DNA of 64,000 bases from Rhizobium sp. WYJ-E13 (GTDB taxonomy: Bacteria > Pseudomonadota > Alphaproteobacteria > Rhizobiales > Rhizobiaceae): NCBI RefSeq assembly GCF_018987265.1, contig NZ_CP076854.1, forward strand, positions 682,001 through 746,000, written 5' to 3'. Position numbers and translations under genes: made by a program. Every line of letters begins with the position of its first letter. Position 1 is the stretch's first letter. Shown here piece after piece: positions 1-8,239 of this stretch. The notes below the pieces were generated by a model. The model searched no databases. It was not told the DNA's origin and saw only the letters and a list, made by a program, of their open reading frames with translations.

Positions 1-484
1 GGGGTCGATCGGCCGAAAGGCGCAACACAAGCACACCGTCGAGCGCGGAAACGAAGGCTTCGCGAAAGAAGGTCGTGCCATCGGCGACATAAGAGGTCGT
101 CGCGATTGCTGCGTCGAGATCAAGCGTGCGGCGATAGTTGGTGACGGTCCTTGAATGCGGGAAATCAATTAGGAGATCGCCGATCGGCTGGTAGGACATC
201 TGCTTGATCGGCTGGGCCATCAGATGTTCTTCGGCCATTGCTTCCGCTTGCGCATAGTGCCCGGCGAATATCAGCTCACGTACTTTTCCGAGATGGCCGT
301 AGGCATCGGGATTGACCGGCCGGTAAGGGCCACCTGCCCAGAATGTGGATTCATTGATCTGCAGCCTTTCTGAAATGGGATCGCCAAACACCATGGCGCC
401 GAGCCGGCCGTTGCCGAGCGGCAGTGCGTCCGTCCAGAGCCGGGCCGGCGTGTCGTACCAGAGAAGATTGTCCGCCATGGTCAT
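1..484 (-). CDS. GH95-family alpha-L-fucosidase, N-terminal part (runs off the window)
   Basis: The reading frame enters at base 484 and is open to base 1, giving about 161 N-terminal residues. The start [20 protein letters not shown], then GAMVFG, then [12 protein letters not shown], is the typical opening of GH95 enzymes, which invert alpha-1,2-fucosyl linkages. The catalytic (alpha/alpha)6 barrel lies beyond the edge. ATG at 484 overlaps the stop of the preceding ATPase as ATGA. A second in-frame ATG lies at 478, and neither has a clear ribosome site, so translation is probably coupled. No signal peptide is seen, so it would act in the cytoplasm on imported oligosaccharides. It is the last visible gene of the 7931-to-1 operon. 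The family is clear; fucose rather than another related sugar is inferred. Confidence 0.85.
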   Translation of the reverse strand, partial: MTMADNLLWYDTPARLWTDALPLGNGRLGAMVFGDPISERLQINESTFWAGGPYRPVNPDAYGHLGKVRELIFAGHYAQAEAMAEEHLMAQPIKQMSYQPIGDLLIDFPHSRTVTNYRRTLDLDAAIATTSYVADGTTFFREAFVSALDGVLVLRLSADRP

Positions 485-1578
485 TCTGCGGGAATGCTGT
501 TGGCCGGCTTGATATCGCGCACGCGCTTACCGTCGACACTGAAGAGCAGCGCTTTCCTGGCCGAAAAGCCGGCGCTTACCGTTTCGCCGGGGCGCAGAGC
601 CCTCTCCGAGCGGTCCTCGACGATCACCGATTGGCCTGAGGTGAGCGTGCCATAGATGAAACGGGTTCCGCCGAGGTTTTCCACCACATCGACCTTGACG
701 TCGATCGCGCCGCCGCCTTCATCATGCCCCGTGAAATGCTCCGGGCGGATACCGACCTTGACCGGCATTTCCTTACCCATGCTGACGATGCCCGCTCTGA
801 AAACCGTGCCGCAATCGAGCCTGATCACCCCATCCGCACCGAGCGTGCCATCAAGGAAATTCATGCGCGGCGAGCCGATGAAACCGGCGACGAAGAAATT
901 GTCCGGATCGTTATAGAGCGCGTCCGGCGTGCCCGCCTGCTCGATCTTGCCGGCGCGCATGACGACGATCTTGTCGGCGAGCGTCATCGCTTCGGTCTGG
1001 TCGTGGGTGACATAGATCATCGTTGCGCCGATGCGCCGATGCAGCTTGGCGATCTCGACGCGCATGGAGACGCGCAGTTCCGCATCGAGGTTCGACAGCG
1101 GTTCGTCAAACAGGAAAACGGCCGGGTTGCGGACGATCGCCCGGCCGATCGCGACGCGCTGGCGCTGGCCACCGGAGAGTTGAGCGGGCTTGCGCTTGAG
1201 CAGCGGCTCGATCTGCAAGGTCGCGGCAGCGGCGGCAACGCTCTTGTCGATATCGGCCTTGCCCATGCCGGCCATGCGCAGCGAGAAGCCGATATTCTGT
1301 TCGACTGTCATATGCGGATAGAGCGCATAGTTCTGGAAGACCATGGCGACGCCGCGTTCTATCGGATCTGCTTCGTTCATGCGTCGTCCGCCGATCGTGA
1401 GGTCGCCGGCGGTGATCCTTTCCAGGCCGGCGATCATGCGTAGAAGCGTCGATTTTCCGCAGCCGGAGGGACCGACGAAGACCGTGAATGAGCCATCGTC
1501 CACGCTCAGGTTAAGCCCCTCGATCGCCTGAAAGCTGCCGTAGGACTTGTCGATATCATGCAATTCTACGCTGGCCAA
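481..1578 (-). CDS. Sugar ABC transporter ATPase, MalK/UgpC type
   Basis: This 365-residue cytoplasmic ATPase would power the importer encoded at 4847-7931. Walker A (GPSGCGKST) is near residue 38, the signature [14 protein letters not shown] near 135 and Walker B ([11 protein letters not shown]) near 155. An MalK-like regulatory OB domain follows from about residue 235 to the end. The start codon is TTG at 1578, preceded by a strong GGAGG 6-7 bases upstream; this yields the normal family N-terminus MASVELHDI. It lies 37 bp downstream of the LacI gene and overlaps the GH95 gene by 4 bp. Such ATPases are sometimes shared between several importers, so its partner is inferred from position. Confidence 0.93.
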   Translation of the reverse strand: MASVELHDIDKSYGSFQAIEGLNLSVDDGSFTVFVGPSGCGKSTLLRMIAGLERITAGDLTIGGRRMNEADPIERGVAMVFQNYALYPHMTVEQNIGFSLRMAGMGKADIDKSVAAAAATLQIEPLLKRKPAQLSGGQRQRVAIGRAIVRNPAVFLFDEPLSNLDAELRVSMRVEIAKLHRRIGATMIYVTHDQTEAMTLADKIVVMRAGKIEQAGTPDALYNDPDNFFVAGFIGSPRMNFLDGTLGADGVIRLDCGTVFRAGIVSMGKEMPVKVGIRPEHFTGHDEGGGAIDVKVDVVENLGGTRFIYGTLTSGQSVIVEDRSERALRPGETVSAGFSARKALLFSVDGKRVRDIKPANSIPAE

Positions 1579-1615
1579 AGCTTCCTCCCTTTAACCGCCT
1601 GGCGGGCAGAACGCG

Positions 1616-2650
1616 TCAGGTGATCCGTCGCGTCGAGCCCCGCAAAATGATGTCGCATTCGAGTACGACGCTGCGCGTCGCTCCTCCCAACGGTTCCGTC
1701 AGGCGTTCCACAAGAATGTCCGTGATGGTTTCTGCGATGCTTGCCACCGGTTGGGCGACGGCGGTGATGCCGGCTTCATAGAGCCGGAAGATTGCCACAT
1801 CGTCGAAGCTCGCAAGCGAAATATCCTCGGGCACATGCCGGCCGTTCTCCTTCAGCCAACTCAGCCCTCCGACTGCCATGCCGTAGTTGGCCGAAAAGAT
1901 CGCTGTGGGCGGATTTTCGAGCGACATCAACCGCTTGGTCGCCTCATAACCGCCATCCATACGCCAGTTGCCGCGGGCCGCCAGTGTCGGATCGATCGTT
2001 ATGCCCCGGTCACGCAGCGCCTGTTCATAACCTGCCAGCCGCTCGATGCCGGAGGAATTGCGCGGATCGCCCGTCAGGATTCCGATGCGGGTGTGGCCGA
2101 GATCGATGAGGTGGCTGACGATGCGGTAGCTCGCGCGATGGTTCTCCACCATCACCCGGTCTGCTGCCAGCCCACGGACGTCGTTGTTGTAGAAGATGAT
2201 CGGAATGTCATGGTGGATCAGGTCGTCAACGCGGTCGTAGACTTCCGCCGTACCGTCCATCACCAGCGCATCGACGCGCTGCGCTGCGAAGAAATCCAGG
2301 GCTTCCGCAACCACACGCGGATCGCCGCCGTGGCAGTAGGTCAGAAGTGCTCGGCCGGTCTGGCGCACCGAATGGGCGAGATGCTCCAGCATACGAGCAT
2401 GGAATTCGTCGAAGGTCGGCACCAGGAAGCCGATCATATGGGTAAGGTCGGTGCGGATCGAGGCGGCAGCGGCGTTGCGTCGGTAACCGAGGTCCTGGAT
2501 CGCCCTCTCGATCTGCTCCCGGTTGGAGCGGCGGATCGTCTGGCCGTTGAGATAGCGGGACACGGTACCAACAGCGACATTTGCCACCTTGGCAACGTCG
2601 ATGATCGTGGCTCCGCGCCTCCTTCCGGCCGTCTGGTCCGCTTGTCGCAT
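1616..2650 (-). CDS. LacI-family transcriptional regulator (within the fucoside-type operon)
   Basis: The 344-residue protein has an N-terminal helix-turn-helix (ATIIDVAKVANVAVGTVSRY) followed by the hinge and a periplasmic-binding-protein-like sensor domain. ATG at 2650 is chosen because AGGAG lies about 10 bases upstream and the HTH then sits at the usual distance from the start. A longer frame begins at 2791, overlapping the stop of the upstream gene as TAATG, but its extra 47 residues resemble no known LacI extension. It probably represses its own operon; candidate AACGTT-centred operators lie upstream of the binding-protein gene (7944-7992). Having the regulator in the middle of the operon would give autoregulation. 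Effector unknown. Confidence 0.9.
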   Translation of the reverse strand: MRQADQTAGRRRGATIIDVAKVANVAVGTVSRYLNGQTIRRSNREQIERAIQDLGYRRNAAAASIRTDLTHMIGFLVPTFDEFHARMLEHLAHSVRQTGRALLTYCHGGDPRVVAEALDFFAAQRVDALVMDGTAEVYDRVDDLIHHDIPIIFYNNDVRGLAADRVMVENHRASYRIVSHLIDLGHTRIGILTGDPRNSSGIERLAGYEQALRDRGITIDPTLAARGNWRMDGGYEATKRLMSLENPPTAIFSANYGMAVGGLSWLKENGRHVPEDISLASFDDVAIFRLYEAGITAVAQPVASIAETITDILVERLTEPLGGATRSVVLECDIILRGSTRRIT

Positions 2651-2790
2651 TTCGAGCAGGCTCCTGCACTCATTCACGGGAAATGGCGCCCGATCAGGCG
2701 CCCTTCCGTCGTATAGCCCAGCGCTCCGCCGCCCACCAGTATTGCGGGCAGCATGCGCAAAGTCCGACGGCTCCCTGACGTCAATCTGCA

Positions 2791-4842
2791 TTACGCGCCT
2801 TCGAAGACGACGGCGCTATGGATGCGCAGCCGCGGCACCGTGATGCTGATGGCGCCGTCGTCGCCGGCATTCCACGCCAGATCCTCACCCGTCATCGCGT
2901 CGAAGACGCGCTTCGGCTTTGCCGGCAGGCGCACTGTGGCATTGACCGGGCCGATCGCCGGAATGTCCTCGATCATCTCCATCACGCGGGTCGAGCCGTC
3001 ATCGCCGCGCACGTCCTTGCCGCGGATCTGCGGCGGACCATAGAGCAGATGCAGGATGTGACGGTCATGTTCGATCTGGCGCGTCAGAGTTGCCCGACCG
3101 GACGACGGCAGGTCGGTCACCATTGCCGGGTTGGGGACAAGCCGGTCAAGAAGGCCGCGAACCAGATATTTGTAGAGCGGCTGGCCCATCGCCCGGTAGA
3201 GCCGGAAGATCGGATACGCGATGTAGGCCGCACCCTTGTGTTCGGTAACTGCCGCGCCCAGCATATCGGCATCCGGGTCGTCGGGCGCGTGCTGGTGCGA
3301 GCAGAAATGCTTATAGGACCGATTGAAGTAGGATGGAAAGATACCTGCCAGAACAGTCGCACCGACCGAACGGACGGTTTCCGCGTCGTCATAAAAGACG
3401 AAAGCCGTTTCCGGCATGGAGGCATCGAGGTCTTTGCCCGCCCTTACATAGCTCGGCTTGAAAGCGACGGGTGCCACGCCCCTTTCGATGCCGAAATCAA
3501 TAGCGAATTTACCGTTCTCGTCGAGCCCGGAATGCCAGGAGGCGATGATCTTGCCGCCGCCGGCCAAATACGACTTCAGACGTGCGGCGAGCGCCGTATC
3601 GACGGGGATCTCGTCGGGCAGGATAAGCAGGCGATATTGTTCAAAGCGGCCCGATATATCGAGGACATCGAAGGGGCGTTTCAACTCCTGCAGCATCTGC
3701 GCGGCACCATCATCGCTTGGATGATTGCGTGCTCCCCTGGGGTTCATATGTTCGGCTGAGAGGATGGCGATCTCGGAGATTTGTTTTGCTCCTTCCAGGA
3801 AGGGTTCGAGCTTTTCGACGCGGTGATAGGCCGGTGCGATCGACGCATAGGTATCGGGATTGATCGCGCCATTCGGATGCAACTGGTCGCCGACCAGGCA
3901 TTTGGAACCGAGCGCAATCATCTGGGCGCATTCATATTCCAGCGCATCCGGATGTTTGAAGCCGCCAAATTCGCCCCAGGACGTATGGAACTTGCCGGTA
4001 TGGGCAAGGAAATCCATGCCCAATGTGGCCGCGTAGCGCGCGCTCGAAGGGAAGTGGTCGTAACCCCAGCCGCCGGTCGGCAGGCTTTCGAGCTCGAGAT
4101 GCGAATAGGTCGAGAAGCGTTCCGGTCCCTGCTTGTGGATGTGACCGCAATTGTAGAAGACGCGCAGGCCTGGAAATTCCGCAAACAACGCCTCGCTGGT
4201 CTCGCGACGGAACTGCTCGTTGACGGCCTCGTCATTCTTCAGGCGGTCGGCCGGATTTTCAGGGTCGAGGCCCTCGCACAGCATGCGTTCGACGCAGGCG
4301 GGGCAGACGCAGTCAGGTGTCAGAATGATATCGAAGAAGAGCCCCTGTGTCGGATAGCTCTGCGCCACCTCGCGCGCCTGTTCGAGAATATAGTGCCGCA
4401 GGCCTGCATGGTTGAGGCAGAGCGTATGCCAGGCGGGGCTAAGCTGCTTGCCGGCGGAGGGATCGGCCGGCCGGTCGTGGTGGTAGCGGTTCGAGGCGCT
4501 CATTGCACGCCATTCGGGATGTTCGCGGGCCGTCAGCTCGTCCCATTGTACGGAAATATAGATCGGGCTTTCGATATCAGCCGCCGCCAGCGCCTTCACC
4601 ATGTCGCCGAGCAGGTCCGGGCGGGCAAGTTTCGGATGCGGCTTGCCGACCTTGGTTGGATAATAGGACCAGCCGTGATGGCACTTGGCGAAGATGGTGA
4701 TGGAATCGACATGGGCCGCCTTCAACGTCGAGACGAAGGCATCCGGATCGAAATCGGCGCCGATCCCGGGGATATGTTCCGACGTATGAAAATCGAGATG
4801 GATCTGGCGGTAGCGTAGCGGCTTGTTCGTGGTCTTGGGCAT
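2791..4842 (-). CDS. Glycoside hydrolase with GH42-like trimerisation domain, resembles GH151 alpha-L-fucosidases
   Basis: This protein has 683 residues. The N-terminal half looks like a (beta/alpha)8 barrel of the hypothetical glycosyl hydrolase 6 type: RQIHLDFHTSEHIPGIG at the start, then SIYISVQWDE-like and FFDIILTPDCVCPAC stretches. About residues 380-590 look like a beta-galactosidase trimerisation (GATase-like) domain (LLILPDEIPVDTAL, GGGKIIASWHSG). This architecture occurs in GH151, whose studied members are alpha-L-fucosidases, and the GH95 gene in the same operon agrees. I could not identify catalytic residues with certainty. ATG at 4842 is chosen (AAGGA 8-9 bases upstream, 4 bp after the permease stop) over a longer frame from 4914. 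There is no signal peptide, so it is probably cytoplasmic. Confidence 0.72.
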   Translation of the reverse strand: MPKTTNKPLRYRQIHLDFHTSEHIPGIGADFDPDAFVSTLKAAHVDSITIFAKCHHGWSYYPTKVGKPHPKLARPDLLGDMVKALAAADIESPIYISVQWDELTAREHPEWRAMSASNRYHHDRPADPSAGKQLSPAWHTLCLNHAGLRHYILEQAREVAQSYPTQGLFFDIILTPDCVCPACVERMLCEGLDPENPADRLKNDEAVNEQFRRETSEALFAEFPGLRVFYNCGHIHKQGPERFSTYSHLELESLPTGGWGYDHFPSSARYAATLGMDFLAHTGKFHTSWGEFGGFKHPDALEYECAQMIALGSKCLVGDQLHPNGAINPDTYASIAPAYHRVEKLEPFLEGAKQISEIAILSAEHMNPRGARNHPSDDGAAQMLQELKRPFDVLDISGRFEQYRLLILPDEIPVDTALAARLKSYLAGGGKIIASWHSGLDENGKFAIDFGIERGVAPVAFKPSYVRAGKDLDASMPETAFVFYDDAETVRSVGATVLAGIFPSYFNRSYKHFCSHQHAPDDPDADMLGAAVTEHKGAAYIAYPIFRLYRAMGQPLYKYLVRGLLDRLVPNPAMVTDLPSSGRATLTRQIEHDRHILHLLYGPPQIRGKDVRGDDGSTRVMEMIEDIPAIGPVNATVRLPAKPKRVFDAMTGEDLAWNAGDDGAISITVPRLRIHSAVVFEGA

Positions 4843-4846
4843 GGTC

Positions 4847-5668
4847 CTATTCCTTTGCGCCGGTGCGTGTCTGCGAACCGGCGGCGAACTGACGTTGGAA
4901 AATGAGGAAGACAAGCAGGGGGACGATGGTGGTGAAGATGGCCGCCACCGATCTCAGGTCCCAGTTGATCTCGTAGCTGCCGGAAATGCGGGCGAGCAGC
5001 ACGGGAAGGGGTACATCGCTGCGCAGAAGGAGCATGGGCAGCAGGAGCGCATTCCATGTCCACAGGAACTGCAGGATGCCGGCGGCGAAGATCGGTGACA
5101 GGCTGTTCGGCAGCACCACATGGCGGAAGGTTGCGAGCGGCCCGCAGCCGTCAATCTTGGCGGCTTCCACCAATTCCCTAGGGAAATCCTCGAAGAAGTT
5201 TTTGACGAGGAAGATCGACCAGGCGAATGACAGCCCGACATAGGGGATGAGCACAGAGAGGATGTTGTCGATCAGCCCCATATCGCGCCAGAGCGTGAAG
5301 AGCGGAATGATAACGACCTGCTGCGGCAACACGAATGCATTGATGATGATGATCAATAGCACTCGGCGGAAGGGAAATGTCAGGAAGTGGAAGGCATAGG
5401 CGGCAGCCGGCGTCAGCAGCATGGTCAGCGCCGTCGCAATGCAAGCCGTCTTCATCGTGACCCACATGGAGTCTGCGAGCGGATATTTGTCCCAGACGCG
5501 GCGCCAGGCATCCAGCGTAAGATCGAAATGATCGAAGCGCCACCAGCCGAGCGAGACACCCTCGGGCGGGCGCAACGAGGTAACGACGATGCCGATGATC
5601 GGGATCACCCAGATGAAGGCGACGATGCCGACGACGACGATAATCCAGCGGGGAGCCTTTCCGATCAT
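4847..5668 (-). CDS. Sugar ABC transporter permease, MalG type
   Basis: This 273-residue inner-membrane permease has about six hydrophobic segments, the first at residues 8-30 (WIIVVVGIVAFIWVIPIIG). The EAA loop with EAAKIDGCGPLATF near residue 185 is the contact site for the ATPase. ATG at 5668 overlaps the stop of the upstream permease as ATGA, indicating coupled translation. The same frame is open upstream to 6286, but that extension is out-of-frame sequence of the neighbouring permease and is not used. It pairs with the 5665-6624 product to form the membrane channel for an oligosaccharide. Confidence 0.93.
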   Translation of the reverse strand: MIGKAPRWIIVVVGIVAFIWVIPIIGIVVTSLRPPEGVSLGWWRFDHFDLTLDAWRRVWDKYPLADSMWVTMKTACIATALTMLLTPAAAYAFHFLTFPFRRVLLIIIINAFVLPQQVVIIPLFTLWRDMGLIDNILSVLIPYVGLSFAWSIFLVKNFFEDFPRELVEAAKIDGCGPLATFRHVVLPNSLSPIFAAGILQFLWTWNALLLPMLLLRSDVPLPVLLARISGSYEINWDLRSVAAIFTTIVPLLVFLIFQRQFAAGSQTRTGAKE

Positions 5669-6624
5669 TTCGCACCTGCCGTTCGCTGGATGATGGCCGG
5701 GATCGAAACGATGAGAACCGCAAGGAGCAGGATGACGGTGGCGGCAGCCCCATAGCCCAGCTTGAACTGGGTCATGGATTCCCGATACATGAAGTAGCCG
5801 ACGGTTTCCGTGGAGCGCACCGGCCCGCCGCCGGTGAGAATATAGATGATGTCGAAGGCGCGCAGTGCCGTGAGCAGGTTGATGAAGACGGCGACGCGTA
5901 CACCCGGCATCGACAGTGGCATCATGATGTGCCGCATGGTCGAGACCGGTTTGGCGCCATCCATGTAGGCGGCTTCGAGCACGGATTTCGGTATTGCCTG
6001 AATGGCGGCGAAGATCAGCATCAGGGGCAGGCCGACACCGCTCCAGGAGGCGGCAATAATCAGAGCCCAGAGGGCAGTATTGGCATCGCCCAGCCAGGCA
6101 TGCGCGAAGCCGGGAAAGCCCAGAAGCTGGATCAACGAATTTAGCAGACCACCCGCATCCGGCCGATAGATGCCGATCCACATATAACCGGACACCGCTT
6201 CCGAAATGCCGAAGGCAGCGAAGATCATCACGCGGAAGGGCAGGGTCTGTCGTGGTGCGAAAGCACACAGCATCGCCAGAACCCAACCGATCGTCACCGA
6301 GATCACAGTCGTGCCGATGGTGAAGATCAAGGTTGTCAGCAGCGTGTTGCGGAAGGCCGCGTCGGCAAAGAGCCGCACATAATTGCCGAAGCCGATGAAA
6401 ACAGGCTTTCTGAGCCCCTGGATATCCCAGAAGCTCAGCCGGATCGTTTCTGCCAGCGGATAGATCACGGCAATCGCAAACAGCACGAGAACCGGGGCAA
6501 TCAGGATCAGTGCGGCGGGCGTGTCCCTGAGCAGACGCCGACGGCTTTTGGTGCCAGCCGCCAGCGGAGAACCCTGCATCACGCCCGCCGCTTCCCGCAC
6601 CGGGGAAGCGGAGGTATCAGCCAT
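5665..6624 (-). CDS. Sugar ABC transporter permease, MalF/UgpA type
   Basis: This 319-residue membrane protein opens with a cytoplasmic N-terminus of about 35 residues. Six transmembrane segments follow, beginning LILIAPVLVLFAIAVIYPLA. The EAA motif (EAAYMDGAKPVSTMRHIMMP) is near residue 215. The start ATG at 6624 shares one base with the stop of the binding-protein gene (TGATG), and the stop overlaps the next permease as ATGA, so all three genes look translationally coupled. It is the second half of the importer channel of this operon. Confidence 0.93.
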   Translation of the reverse strand: MADTSASPVREAAGVMQGSPLAAGTKSRRRLLRDTPAALILIAPVLVLFAIAVIYPLAETIRLSFWDIQGLRKPVFIGFGNYVRLFADAAFRNTLLTTLIFTIGTTVISVTIGWVLAMLCAFAPRQTLPFRVMIFAAFGISEAVSGYMWIGIYRPDAGGLLNSLIQLLGFPGFAHAWLGDANTALWALIIAASWSGVGLPLMLIFAAIQAIPKSVLEAAYMDGAKPVSTMRHIMMPLSMPGVRVAVFINLLTALRAFDIIYILTGGGPVRSTETVGYFMYRESMTQFKLGYGAAATVILLLAVLIVSIPAIIQRTAGAK

Positions 6625-7931
6625 CAGTAGGAACCCTTGGCCTTGGTCTCGATAGCGGCAAGAACCGTATCGATATTGGCATCGGACGGATCCTGCAGGA
6701 ATTTCTGAAGCTGAACGCGATACTCGTCGACGAGATCACCCGGCAGAAGGTCGCCGAGCACGAATTGCAGCTTCGAGCTTGCAACGGCCTGCGTCGCCAC
6801 TTTCTGTACTTCGCCATAGAGCGAAGCATCGACGTTGCTGCTTGGCGAGGCATAACCGGCCTTGGCGAGAATGTTGGCGGCCTCGGCACTCGTCCAGAAA
6901 TCGAGGAAGGCATCTGCCGCCTTGGGATTGGGGCCATTCGTCGTCACCAGCAACTCCTTGGCGTCGACGCTCGATGTATCGTCATGGCCCATGCCGAGAG
7001 ACGGGAACTGGAACAGACCGTAATCCCTGCCTTCGGTGAGTTTGTAGTCGTTCTTGGCACGATTGTTCATCCACATGCCGATCAGCAGGTAGTTCTTGGC
7101 ATTGGCCTGGAAGACCTGATCGGCCTCGCCGTCCCAGTCGTTGGCAAGCATGGTGTTCGGCGCCCCGCAGCAGCCGGACGTCAGCATCTCGGCGTATTTT
7201 GTCAGCGCTGTCTTCACAGCTGGATCGGTCCACGGGATTTCATGAGCGCCAAGCTTCGCCGCCGTCTCCACACCTGCGGTTCTGAGCAACAGCGTTTCAA
7301 ACCATTCGGCATGCGCCCAGTATTTGCCGGGGATCGCGATCGGGGCGGCATAGCCCGCCTTTGTAAGCTTCGCGAAGGAGGCGACAAATTCGTCCCAGGT
7401 CTTCGGCGGTTCGGCAATACCGGCCTTGGCGAGATGCTCCTTCTTGTACCAGATGCCGGAGCGGTCGCCGAACGTATAGGTCAGGCCGTAAGTCTTGCCG
7501 TCGATGGATCCGAGATCCTTCCAGGACTGGCTGACGAGCTTGTCCCAACCGAAGGATTTCCACTGATCGTCGATCGGCCGGAGCATGCCGGCATCGACAA
7601 GTTCCTTGCGGAAGGCCGGCCATGTGTTGAAGAGCACGTCGACGACCTCGCCGCCCATCAGCGCGGTGCGGATGCCGCCGCGCATGTCACCCTGGCCAGT
7701 GATGGCGACTTCGCGGATCGTCACATTGGGGTATTTCGCCAGAAAGGCCTTCTGGATCGAATGCATCATGTCGAGTTCTGAGCCGCCGAGCCAGTTTAGA
7801 ACGACGAGTTCACCACTCACTGCGTCCTGTGCCCGTGTCGCCCCGGTCATGGCCAATAGGGCGGTGCTTCCTGCTCCCGCGAGCAGCGTGCGGCGACGAA
7901 TCTCGGAGTTAAATTTACTGCTGCTGGTCAT
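6624..7931 (-). CDS. Extracellular sugar-binding protein of an ABC importer
   Basis: This 435-residue family-1-type solute-binding protein delivers substrate to the permeases at 4847-6624. A twin-arginine-like signal (RRRTLLAGAGSTALLAM) precedes the mature start after TRAQDA. ATG at 7931 is preferred to an upstream frame start at 7970 because GGGAGG lies 7-8 bases before it. The mature part has the usual pattern (ELVVLNWLGGSELDMMHSIQ near the start, then a lobe-two region with GKTYGLTYTFGDRSGIWYKK). It is the first gene of the operon that runs to the left edge. The fucoside specificity comes only from the two glycosidases downstream. Confidence 0.92.
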   Translation of the reverse strand: MTSSSKFNSEIRRRTLLAGAGSTALLAMTGATRAQDAVSGELVVLNWLGGSELDMMHSIQKAFLAKYPNVTIREVAITGQGDMRGGIRTALMGGEVVDVLFNTWPAFRKELVDAGMLRPIDDQWKSFGWDKLVSQSWKDLGSIDGKTYGLTYTFGDRSGIWYKKEHLAKAGIAEPPKTWDEFVASFAKLTKAGYAAPIAIPGKYWAHAEWFETLLLRTAGVETAAKLGAHEIPWTDPAVKTALTKYAEMLTSGCCGAPNTMLANDWDGEADQVFQANAKNYLLIGMWMNNRAKNDYKLTEGRDYGLFQFPSLGMGHDDTSSVDAKELLVTTNGPNPKAADAFLDFWTSAEAANILAKAGYASPSSNVDASLYGEVQKVATQAVASSKLQFVLGDLLPGDLVDEYRVQLQKFLQDPSDANIDTVLAAIETKAKGSY

Positions 7932-8239
7932 GCCACGTCCTCCCAAACGTTGACTGTTGCCGTCATGCATTCAATTTAATTGAAACGTTATCATCTATTT
8001 TTCTGCGAACAAGTCTTTTTATCGATAAACAAACAGAATGCGCATAAGCCACTGGAATATAACGAATGATTATGAACGGCCTCGCCCAATTTCGCACGCG
8101 CGTCAAACTATAAGCGCGTCTGTCGGAGCGCCAATTGACATGTTTGACAGACATTCTCCCGTTGCGCAGTCGCACGAAAGATAACGGCAGGCCGATAAGG
8201 CCTGCCGCACATAACTCATAGGGCAATATCGATCGAATT
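7932..8239. promoter_or_regulatory. Operon promoter region with possible LacI operators
   Basis: This gene-free stretch lies between the binding-protein gene and the end of the GH94 gene. Two AACGTT-centred boxes, CAAACGTTGA (7944-7953) and GAAACGTTATC (7982-7992), lie 38 bp apart centre to centre and resemble LacI-family half sites. A perfect inverted repeat TTCAAT-tta-ATTGAA occupies 7970-7984. The local sequence is AT-rich, as expected for a promoter. The remainder to 8239 holds a terminator-like hairpin (separate entry) and no credible gene. Operator assignment is inferred, with the 1616-2650 product as the likely protein. Confidence 0.45.
8185..8207 (-). terminator. Hairpin downstream of the GH94 gene
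   Basis: A perfect 9-bp stem CGGCAGGCC / GGCCTGCCG has a 5-base loop. On the minus strand it lies about 33 bp after the GH94 stop and is followed by GTTATCTTT, a weak U-rich tail. It probably ends GH94 transcription before the next operon. Confidence 0.6.

Noticed and set aside
2971..4842. The large glycosidase as a plain GH42 beta-galactosidase
   Set aside because: The trimerisation-like domain is present, but the N-terminal barrel opens with the RQIHLDFHTSEH pattern of another family and the operon also carries a fucosidase; beta-galactosidase remains a weaker alternative.
5669..6286. Long N-terminal extension of the MalG-type permease
   Set aside because: It is the out-of-frame reading of the MalF-type permease gene; ATG 5668 with an ATGA overlap gives the normal protein.
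7963..8226. An 87-codon open frame in the promoter region before the GH94 terminator
   Set aside because: It crosses AT-rich regulatory sequence and a terminator hairpin, and has no domain or ribosome site.
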